This document shows, one piece after another, positions 1 to 5,924 of a DNA stretch of 29,345 bases (position 1 is the stretch's first letter; every line of letters begins with the position of its first letter). A program made the position numbers and the translations under genes. This DNA comes from Lachnospiraceae bacterium UBA3641. Lineage in GTDB: Bacteria; Bacillota; Clostridia; Lachnospirales; Lachnospiraceae. The stretch lies in the NCBI GenBank assembly GCA_002373875.1, contig DFKQ01000045.1, positions 1 through 29,345 of the forward strand, given 5' to 3'. A model generated the notes under the pieces. That model saw only the letters and a program-made list of their open reading frames with translations, searched no databases and was not told where the DNA came from.

Positions 1-44
1 ATACCTGAACCCATTGTTCCGGCACCGATTACACCAACCTTCAT
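1..44 (-). CDS. hbd: 3-hydroxybutyryl-CoA dehydrogenase, N-terminal fragment
   Basis: Only the first 14 codons are in the window; the gene continues past the left edge. They read MKVGVIGAGTMGSG, the start of an NAD-binding Rossmann fold with the GxGxxG motif, as in 3-hydroxyacyl-CoA dehydrogenases. The ATG follows a GGAGG ribosome-binding site at good spacing. The gene is downstream of thl and crt on the same strand, the order of the clostridial butyrate pathway, so its expected reaction is reduction of acetoacetyl-CoA to 3-hydroxybutyryl-CoA in the cytoplasm. The assignment rests on a short N-terminus plus context. Another Rossmann enzyme is possible but unlikely here. Confidence 0.85.
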   Translation of the reverse strand, partial: MKVGVIGAGTMGSG

Positions 45-86
45 ATTTGTTTCCTCCGTTATAAATATTTGTTGTCTCTATAAACA

Positions 87-121
87 GTCATAGGGACCCG
101 TGTAGCAGGATCCCTTATGAC
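87..121 (-). other. Intercistronic hairpin between crt and hbd
   Basis: The crt-hbd spacer can form a 13-bp stem in the minus-strand RNA with one bulged A and an 8-nt loop. One pair is U-G and becomes a C-A mismatch on the other strand, which favours the sense transcript. No U-run follows, so it does not look like a normal intrinsic terminator. It may stabilise or partition the polycistronic mRNA. Confidence 0.5.
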
Positions 122-128
122 ATATTAA

Positions 129-962
129 CTAACAGTTCTTAAAATCTACAACCTTAACCTTGGTGGGGTCGTCCTTCTTCTTAAGGAAGTTACCCATGCC
201 GGCCTTCTGGTCTTCTGTCTCAAAGCAGTCACCGAAGAGCTTCTCCTCGATAACAATGGCCTTGTCCATATCGACTTCAAGCCCGTCATTTATTGCCTTT
301 TTGCAGTTACGTACTGCAATGGGAGCGTTCTTAGCGATCGTAGCTGCCATCTTCTCAGCTGCGGCCATAAGGTTGTCCCTGGCTGAAGCTGTGATATTGC
401 CTGCCTCATCAACGGTAGCCTTTATCACATCATTTACAAGGCCTATGCGGTATGCTTCATCAGCCTTGATATTGCGTGCCGTGTAGATGAGCTGCTTAGC
501 CATTCCGGCGCCCACAAGACGAGCAAGCCTCTGGGTTCCGCCAAAGCCGGGAGTGATTCCAAGACCTACCTCAGGCTGTCCGAACATTGCGTTCTCGGAA
601 CAGATCCTGATGTCACAGCTCATTGATATCTCACATCCGCCGCCAAGTGCGAATCCGTTGATGGCTGCGATAACGGGGATGGGGAAGGTCTCGATCTTCC
701 TGAACACATCATTACCCTTCTTGCCGAAAGCTTCGCCTTCAGCCTTGGTAAGGGTTGACATCTCGCCTATATCGGCGCCTGCCACAAATGACTTCTCCCC
801 GGCGCCTGTAAGGATAAGGCACCTTACTGTATTAAGGTCGACAGCATCAAATGCTTCGTTAAGCTCATCAAGAACCTGTGAGTTAAGGGCATTCAAGGCC
901 TTCTCACGGTTAATGGTGATGATGCCGATCGCATCCTTCTGTTCGTATAATACAAACTCCAC
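129..962 (-). CDS. crt: Crotonase (3-hydroxybutyryl-CoA dehydratase)
   Basis: Enoyl-CoA hydratase/crotonase family, 277 residues, slightly longer than the usual 260. It dehydrates 3-hydroxybutyryl-CoA to crotonyl-CoA in the cytoplasm. Oxyanion-hole segments are visible (SFVAGADI near 58-65 and NGFALGGGCE at 102-111). The two glutamates expected for hydratase catalysis are E111 and E131 (FGQPEVGLGITPGFGG). Translation starts at a GTG (960-962) with AAGGTG upstream; the sequence then reads MEFVLYEQKD, the normal beginning of this family. The C-terminus carries a lysine-rich extension (KKKDDPTKVK). It sits between thl and hbd in one transcription unit. A 544-bp gap filled by a hairpin array separates it from thl, and bases around its GTG resemble one arm of those repeats. 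Confidence 0.93.
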   Translation of the reverse strand: MEFVLYEQKDAIGIITINREKALNALNSQVLDELNEAFDAVDLNTVRCLILTGAGEKSFVAGADIGEMSTLTKAEGEAFGKKGNDVFRKIETFPIPVIAAINGFALGGGCEISMSCDIRICSENAMFGQPEVGLGITPGFGGTQRLARLVGAGMAKQLIYTARNIKADEAYRIGLVNDVIKATVDEAGNITASARDNLMAAAEKMAATIAKNAPIAVRNCKKAINDGLEVDMDKAIVIEEKLFGDCFETEDQKAGMGNFLKKKDDPTKVKVVDFKNC

Positions 963-1030
963 TAAATTACACCTTCTTTCTAATTTTCTCAGCTACTGCT
1001 TTTCTTCGTCACAACTATGAATCTCACATT

Positions 1031-1445
1031 TACCTACTAAATTCATTTTACCCATATTTAGTAGGCATTTTACTAAGCTTCTATCATTCATTTTACCCAC
1101 CAAAACAATTTTTTCTCCATTTAGTAGGTATTTGGCCGGTCTTTTATCACTTTTTTTACCCACCAAATCTGTTCTTTCTCCATTCAGTAGGTATTTTACC
1201 GGGCTTTTATCCCTTATTTTACCCACTAAATCTGTTCTTTCTCCATTCAGTAGGTATTTTACCGGGCTTTTATCCCTTATTTTACCCACCAAATCTGTTC
1301 TTTCTCCATTCAGTAGGTATTCTACCGGACTTTTGTCCCTTATTTTACCCACCAAATCTGTTCTTTTTCCATTCAGTAGGTATTCTACCGGGCTTTTGTC
1401 CTTTATTTTACCCACTAAACCATTTTTTTTCTCATTCAGTAGGTA
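1031..1445 (-). repeat. Seven-unit 63-bp tandem hairpin array between thl and crt
   Basis: Seven units start at 1031, 1094, 1157, 1220, 1283, 1346 and 1409, exactly 63 bp apart with no indels. Each has a 37-nt core that folds in the minus-strand RNA as a 12-bp stem (5' arm UACCUACUGAAU or variant, 3' arm AUUURGUGGGUA or variant) around a purine-rich 13-nt loop, followed by a 26-nt linker. Nearly all differences between units stay paired as G-U or Watson-Crick on the minus strand but would be A-C mismatches on the plus strand; the only lost pair is the loop-closing one in the unit at 1094. This points to RNA structure in the sense transcript. The array also keeps an open frame of 140 codons (993-1415, GTG start, 21-residue repeats with a YLLNGERTDLVGK core). 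That frame has no visible ribosome-binding site, and its variation includes K/E and K/R changes. Unique spacers are absent, so it is not a CRISPR. It fills the whole 544-bp gap between the two genes. Confidence 0.85.
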
Positions 1446-1506
1446 TCCGGCGAATATTAAACAGGCGTCCGGTAGGTAAAGGTATCATCTAACCCTGTTA
1501 TATATT

Positions 1507-2703
1507 TTAATCCATCTCTACTATGGTAGCGCAGCCCATGCCGCCACCGATACACAGTGTAGCAAGGCCCTTCTTGGCACCCTTCTTCTTCATCTCATGG
1601 AGGAGCGTTACGAAGATACGTGCACCTGAAGCTCCAACGGGATGTCCGAGTGCTATAGCGCCGCCGTTGGGATTAAGCTGCTTGTCAACATCAATTCCAA
1701 GGTCCTTGCCTACTGCAACGGACTGGGCAGCGAATGCCTCGTTAGCCTCGATGATGTCGAAGTCCTCGATCTTGTAGCCGGCCTTAGCCATAGCCTTACG
1801 TGTAGCTGCAACAGGTCCTATACCCATGATAGTGGGATCAACGCCTGCAAGAGCACCTGCAACGAAGGTAGCCATGGGTGTAACGCCAAGCTCCTTAGCC
1901 TTCTCCTCGCTCATAACAACTACGGCTGCTGCACCGTCATTGATACCCGATGCGTTACCTGCTGTTACGAATCCGTCGGGATTGATGGGACGAAGCTTAG
2001 CAAGACCTTCTATTGTAGAACCCTGACGGGGACCTTCATCCGTATCAAATACAACTGTTTCTTTCTTCTTCTTAACTTCTACGGGAACTATCTCTTCCTT
2101 GAACTCGCCGTTCTCGATAGCAGCGCATGCCTTAAGCTGACTCTTAAGGGCGAACTCATCAAGCTCTTCCCTTGTAAGGTTCCACTGCCTGGCGATATTA
2201 TCAGCGGTTGTGATCATATGATAATCATTGAATGCATCCCAGAGGGCATCCTTAACCATGGTATCCACAAGGCCGCCCTGACTCTGAGAAGGCCACATCA
2301 TCCTGTAACCGTAACGACCGTTGGGAATAGCGAAGGGAGCCATTGACATATTCTCCATACCGCCTGCCACAACAACGTCGGCATCTCCTGCCATTATCAT
2401 CTGTGCTGCCTGATTAACGCAGTTAAGACCCGAACCGCACACTACATTGGAAGTAACTGCGGGTGTTTCTATAGGAAGACCTGCCTTGATGGATGCCTGA
2501 CGGGCTACGTTCTGGCCCTGTCCTGCCTGTATAACACATCCCATGTATACATGCTCAACATCTGAGGGCTGTATCCCGGCTCTCTTAACTGCTTCCTTGA
2601 TTACGATAGCTCCCAGATCAGCTACGGGAATGGTCGATAATGAACCTCCCATTGTTCCGATGGCTGTACGGCAAGCACTTGCGATAACGACTTTTTTTGA
2701 CAT
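1507..2703 (-). CDS. thlA: Acetyl-CoA C-acetyltransferase (thiolase)
   Basis: Condenses two acetyl-CoA to acetoacetyl-CoA, the first step of butyrate formation. The family's catalytic residues are present (numbering from the chosen ATG): nucleophilic Cys89 in SNVVCGSGLNC, His354 in NGGAIALGHPVGASG and Cys384 in CIGGGMG. The length of 398 residues is typical. An ATG two codons upstream (2709) lies only one base from the GGAGG, while the ATG at 2703 has a 7-base spacing, so I chose 2703. The gene heads the thl-crt-hbd unit and has its own promoter with a Rex-like operator just downstream of the predicted start of transcription, suggesting control by the NADH/NAD+ ratio. Confidence 0.95.
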   Translation of the reverse strand: MSKKVVIASACRTAIGTMGGSLSTIPVADLGAIVIKEAVKRAGIQPSDVEHVYMGCVIQAGQGQNVARQASIKAGLPIETPAVTSNVVCGSGLNCVNQAAQMIMAGDADVVVAGGMENMSMAPFAIPNGRYGYRMMWPSQSQGGLVDTMVKDALWDAFNDYHMITTADNIARQWNLTREELDEFALKSQLKACAAIENGEFKEEIVPVEVKKKKETVVFDTDEGPRQGSTIEGLAKLRPINPDGFVTAGNASGINDGAAAVVVMSEEKAKELGVTPMATFVAGALAGVDPTIMGIGPVAATRKAMAKAGYKIEDFDIIEANEAFAAQSVAVGKDLGIDVDKQLNPNGGAIALGHPVGASGARIFVTLLHEMKKKGAKKGLATLCIGGGMGCATIVEMD

Positions 2704-2737
2704 TTGCATACCTCCGTTGTGAAATGTTTATATTGAC

Positions 2738-2755
2738 TTGTTAATTTTTTAACAG
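2738..2755. promoter_or_regulatory. Rex-type redox operator upstream of thl
   Basis: The site reads TTGTTAATTTTTTAACAG and matches the known clostridial Rex consensus TTGTTAAnnnnTTAACAA at every defined position except the last. It lies at about +6 to +23 relative to the start predicted from the promoter at 2768-2796, a classical repressor position. Rex control of thl/crt/bcd genes is established in clostridia; binding here is inferred. Confidence 0.75.
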
Positions 2756-2767
2756 TGTCCAAGAAAA

Positions 2768-2796
2768 ATTATATCATAGCAGATATCCTATTACAA
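2768..2796 (-). promoter_or_regulatory. Sigma-A promoter of thl
   Basis: Minus-strand -35 TTGTAA (2791-2796), 17-bp spacer and perfect -10 TATAAT (2768-2773) with an extended TGA element in front. Start of transcription is expected near 2761, giving a leader of about 58 nt that contains the Rex-like palindrome. Confidence 0.7.
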
Positions 2797-2816
2797 CAAA
2801 TTTTTAACCATGATAT

Positions 2817-2857
2817 AAGGGGATCCTCAATTCCCAAATTGAAATCGAAATCCCCTT
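2817..2857 (-). terminator. Hairpin downstream of hpf
   Basis: An 8-bp outer stem (AAGGGGAT with ATCCCCTT) encloses an inner 5-bp stem (CAATT with AATTG). It lies 38 bp past the hpf stop and before the thl promoter. No strong U-run follows on the minus strand, so termination is plausible but not certain. Confidence 0.4.
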
Positions 2858-2894
2858 AAATCCCTCGTTCACTATTATTTACTTATTAATAACC

Positions 2895-3422
2895 TTAAAC
2901 CTCCGGTTCGATCAGTCCGTATGTATTGCCCTTCCTCTTATACACTACGTTGACCTGATCCGTCTCCGCATTGCAGAATACGTAGAACCCGTGGCCCAGA
3001 AGCTCCATCTGCACGCATGCATCTTCGGGATACATGGGCTTGATGTCGAACCTCTTGCTTCTTACGATCTTGATCTCGTCGTCCTCTTCGTACTCCTTCT
3101 CCATGAACTCCTCCTTGAGTGAGCCGGAGCCGAACTTACCGTCCGCGATCTTGTTCTTATACTTCTTAAGCTGTCTCTCGATGATCTCCTCAACCAGGTC
3201 GATGGATACATACATATCGTTGCTTACCTGCTCCGACCTGATGATGCTTCCCTTAACCGGGATGGTTACTTCTATCTTCTGACGATCCTTCTCTACGCTC
3301 AAAGTCACATGCACCTCAGTATCCGGTGTAAAGTAACGTTCAAGCTTGCCTATCTTATCCTCTACCGCACTCTTGAGTCCCTCCGTCAGATCAATGTTCT
3401 TTCCGACAATGACAAATTTCAT
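2895..3422 (-). CDS. hpf: Ribosome hibernation promoting factor, long form
   Basis: The first ~95 residues (MKFVIVGKNIDLTEGLKSAV) match the HPF/RaiA RNA-binding fold that occupies the decoding region of the 30S subunit. The last ~55 residues (KRFDIKPMYPEDACVQMELLGHGFYVF and beyond) are the dimerisation domain of long HPF, which drives 100S ribosome formation in stationary phase. Length is 175 residues from ATG 3422. A GTG three codons upstream overlaps the AGGGG ribosome-binding site and is rejected; ATG 3422 has 8-base spacing. It has its own promoter, overlapped by an inverted repeat, 100 bp upstream. Confidence 0.93.
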   Translation of the reverse strand: MKFVIVGKNIDLTEGLKSAVEDKIGKLERYFTPDTEVHVTLSVEKDRQKIEVTIPVKGSIIRSEQVSNDMYVSIDLVEEIIERQLKKYKNKIADGKFGSGSLKEEFMEKEYEEDDEIKIVRSKRFDIKPMYPEDACVQMELLGHGFYVFCNAETDQVNVVYKRKGNTYGLIEPEV

Positions 3423-3493
3423 GTCAGTCACCCCTTTCGCAATGCTTCACCTATGATGCACGGGAGCATGAATATAATATTTAACTATCTCGG

Positions 3494-3526
3494 ATAGTCA
3501 GATGTATTATACCATTTTCTGACTAT
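3494..3526. promoter_or_regulatory. Inverted repeat overlapping the hpf promoter
   Basis: ATAGTCAG (3494-3501) and CTGACTAT (3519-3526) are perfect 8-bp inverted arms 17 bp apart. They flank the -10 box: one arm lies inside the -35/-10 spacer, the other at the expected transcription start. This is the geometry of a repressor operator; the regulator is unknown. Confidence 0.5.
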
Positions 3527-3534
3527 TGATGCAA
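3506..3534 (-). promoter_or_regulatory. Sigma-A promoter of hpf
   Basis: Minus-strand -35 TTGCAT (3529-3534), 17-bp spacer, extended TGG and -10 TATAAT (3506-3511). Located between the HD-GYP stop and hpf, it gives hpf expression independent of read-through. Confidence 0.75.
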
Positions 3535-3545
3535 TAAAACCTGCT

Positions 3546-3586
3546 AAAGGAGACAGAGGAGTCACGGGGACAGGTTCCTTATCCCC
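3546..3586. repeat. REP-type palindrome remnant at the 3' end of the HD-GYP gene
   Basis: The stretch contains AAAGGAGACAGAGGA followed by a GGGGA...TCCCC hairpin (3566-3586) with the core GGGGACAGGTTCC. It resembles the GGAGACAGGGGACGGTTC elements at 26854-26941. It overlaps the last eight codons and the stop of the HD-GYP gene, so the C-terminal residues EGIRNLSP are encoded by the repeat. Confidence 0.55.
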
Positions 3587-5736
3587 TCATCCAGCATGGA
3601 TTCGTGAGCCCTGCTTATCTGTCTCACTTCCTCGGCCGACTCAACGAATATCGCGGCTATCTGCGGATCGAACTGGGTTCCCGCACCCTCCTCAATGATC
3701 GACATTGCCTTCTCAAATGTAAAAGGCTCTTTATAACTCCGCTTGGATACCAGAGCATCAAATACGTCCGCCACTGCCATTATCCTGGCCGATAACGGGA
3801 TGTCATTTCCTGCCTTGCCGGACGGGTAGCCGGAGCCGTCCCATCTCTCATGGTGGTAGGTTGCCAGGTTCCTGGCTTCCTTAAGATAACCGGAATCGGA
3901 AACCAATGACATTGCACTTGCGATTATCCGGTTACCCGCTGTCGTATGACTCTTCATTACGGCGAATTCCTCATCGCTAAGGCGTCCCGGCTTATTAAGG
4001 ATCGTATCCGAGACCGTTATCTTACCTACATCGTGAAGTGGCGCCGAGTTGGCAACATCTTCCATGTATTCATCGGTAAGAATATCGGTATACATACCCT
4101 TCTCCTTCATCTTCTCCATGATAAGGCGGACATAGGCGGCCGTTTTACGTACATGATCACCGGTATTTTTATCTCTGCTCTCCACAAGATCTGCAAGGAC
4201 ATATATAAGACCATGCTGCATATGGGCGATCTCCTCACCCTTGGCCTCCACATCCTCAAGGTATCCGACTGTCTCAGCGATTGTCTTGCTCAGTGATTCA
4301 TACAGGTTCTCTATCTCATCACCTGTGGAGATATTAAGGTGCTGGAGCCTGTCTACACTTATGTCGAGTGCCTCATCCGTATCGTATGCGAACTTCCTTG
4401 CCGACAGCGTCATGGCCGCTATAGGATAAATAAGATGATAATCGATAAGCCAGATGCAGAGTGCAAGGATAAATATGTAAAAGCCCATAAAGAGGGAAAA
4501 AACCTTGGTCATGAAATTTAAGCAGGTGGTTCTAATATTCTCGACCTTGATATCAGCCGCTGCATAGCATACACATCTGCCGTCCTGATCATACACAGGT
4601 TCAAATACGGTCAGCAGACGGCCGTAAACGGTATCGTCCAGTAAGGGTTCAATGGGCTTACCTGCCAGGAGGTCATCCCGGTAGGGTTGCAGGTATTCCT
4701 CATACTCTATAACTGTTCCCGGTTCCTGTCCCTTAACATCTGCTGTATCGAGGTCAAAAGCAACATGGACTCCATCCTCCATGAACTTATAAACATAAAT
4801 ATATTCCACATCGGGATTGCCGGCCCTTATATTCCCAAGCCCGCTCTCTATCGCCCTGTATTCAGGTGAAGAAGCATCCATCTTAAGGTAGTCATCGATC
4901 TTCTCCGGGTCAAGAATGCCTGCCGACAGTCTGGCTGCCGAAGTGCAGGAGTAAATGTACTGCCTCATGGCAAAGCTGTTATAAAGTATATAACTGATAA
5001 TGGTTGTAACAACCGCAACACATACCATGATGACAGATATTATGACTACCATCTTGCTGCGCAGGGACCATGATCTGGTAACATTCTTTTTGGACTCATA
5101 GAGGGCTTCCCTCGAAAGGGGAGCCTGCCGCCACCCGGTCAGACAGAGCCCCGGCTTCAGCCTGTCGGGAACAAGCTTTATTATGACAAAGACAAGAACC
5201 ACGGTTATCGCCTTATCTGCAAGGTCGATGGCAACATCGGATATCATCTGGGCCCAGAAAATATTAAGTGTCCCATTTGCAAGCAGTATCCTGGCAAAGG
5301 GTGCCGATATACCCTCACCCATTCCGTAACCGTACAGAAGATAAGTAAGAATGGAACCCAGCACTCCGCCGATAAAGGCAAATACCGGGATAGTCAGGAG
5401 TGATTTTGTAAACTTATCGAACCAGCCCTTGCTCGCAAAATAAGAACCCGATGCCGCTATCATGGTACTTAAGACCACATAATAGGCGTTACCGGGATTA
5501 CCGTGCATGTTTATTATATTGTTGAGGTAACCTACGACTATACCCGGCAGATAACCGCCAAGCACTGCCGCCACGAGTGTACCCACATTATCCAAATATA
5601 GAGGGAGATTGAAATAACCTGCTGTACGGGGCAGGATATAATTGATCAGTACCGCGCCCGCGAAAAAGAGTATCTGATATACCAGATACCTGTGATCGGA
5701 AAAATCAACCGTTATATCTTCTTGTTTCTTTGACAT
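3562..5736 (-). CDS. Membrane-anchored HD-GYP domain protein (c-di-GMP phosphodiesterase type)
   Basis: 724 residues. Residues 17-190 are a multi-helix membrane domain resembling a small transporter-like or ECF-S-like sensor (GGYLPGIVVGYLNNI near 60-74). A further membrane helix at 228-250 leads into an extracellular sensor region (about 253-402, Cache-like by position and the KVENIRTT end), then a helix at 411-432 and a HAMP-like/coiled linker. The HD-GYP domain spans about 505-710 with H568-D569 (APLHDVGK), HHE at 628-630 and the full GYP signature (WDGSGYP, 632-638), so catalysis is expected to be intact. The family hydrolyses cyclic di-GMP (some members other cyclic dinucleotides). The ATG has AGGAG 7 bases upstream and its own promoter (5769-5797). 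The C-terminal eight residues derive from a REP-like repeat. Confidence 0.88.
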   Translation of the reverse strand: MSKKQEDITVDFSDHRYLVYQILFFAGAVLINYILPRTAGYFNLPLYLDNVGTLVAAVLGGYLPGIVVGYLNNIINMHGNPGNAYYVVLSTMIAASGSYFASKGWFDKFTKSLLTIPVFAFIGGVLGSILTYLLYGYGMGEGISAPFARILLANGTLNIFWAQMISDVAIDLADKAITVVLVFVIIKLVPDRLKPGLCLTGWRQAPLSREALYESKKNVTRSWSLRSKMVVIISVIMVCVAVVTTIISYILYNSFAMRQYIYSCTSAARLSAGILDPEKIDDYLKMDASSPEYRAIESGLGNIRAGNPDVEYIYVYKFMEDGVHVAFDLDTADVKGQEPGTVIEYEEYLQPYRDDLLAGKPIEPLLDDTVYGRLLTVFEPVYDQDGRCVCYAAADIKVENIRTTCLNFMTKVFSLFMGFYIFILALCIWLIDYHLIYPIAAMTLSARKFAYDTDEALDISVDRLQHLNISTGDEIENLYESLSKTIAETVGYLEDVEAKGEEIAHMQHGLIYVLADLVESRDKNTGDHVRKTAAYVRLIMEKMKEKGMYTDILTDEYMEDVANSAPLHDVGKITVSDTILNKPGRLSDEEFAVMKSHTTAGNRIIASAMSLVSDSGYLKEARNLATYHHERWDGSGYPSGKAGNDIPLSARIMAVADVFDALVSKRSYKEPFTFEKAMSIIEEGAGTQFDPQIAAIFVESAEEVRQISRAHESMLDEGIRNLSP

Positions 5737-5768
5737 TATTACTCTCCTGACCCTGTGTAGCTTTTATG

Positions 5769-5797
5769 ATTATAACGCATCCTGAGACGATTTCCAA
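5769..5797 (-). promoter_or_regulatory. Sigma-A promoter of the HD-GYP gene
   Basis: Minus-strand TTGGAA (5792-5797), 17-bp spacer and TATAAT (5769-5774). The -10 ends 32 bp before the ATG, leaving room for a short leader with the AGGAG site. Confidence 0.7.
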
Positions 5798-5834
5798 GAT
5801 GAAGCATAGGAACGGTCCCTGCCATCAAACCGCA

Positions 5835-5866
5835 AAACAACCCCCCGGCAATCCGAGGGGTTGTTT
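5835..5866 (-). terminator. Intrinsic terminator after the NlpC/P60 gene
   Basis: A 10-bp stem AAACAACCCC / GGGGTTGTTT with a GC-rich loop, followed on the minus strand by TTGTTTT. A-rich sequence on the other side would let it act in both directions. It separates the NlpC/P60 gene from the HD-GYP promoter. Confidence 0.75.
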
Positions 5867-5873
5867 AAAATAA

Positions 5874-5910
5874 TTATAGTAAACGAAATTATTTATTTCG
5901 TTTACTATAA
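5874..5910. repeat. Perfect 16-bp inverted repeat after the NlpC/P60 stop
   Basis: Arms TTATAGTAAACGAAAT (5874-5889) and its exact complement (5895-5910) with a 5-nt loop, 14 bp past the stop codon of the NlpC/P60 gene and just before the GC-rich terminator. Together they form a double hairpin at the 3' end of that mRNA. It could protect the 3' end or assist termination. Confidence 0.7.
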
Positions 5911-5924
5911 ATATCATGATCAAC

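Noticed and set aside
1031..1445. CRISPR array
   Set aside because: The whole 63-bp unit repeats; there are no unique spacers, and no cas genes are nearby.
2704..2709. Earlier ATG for the thiolase
   Set aside because: It lies one base from the GGAGG; the ATG at 2703 has proper 7-base spacing and the usual protein start.
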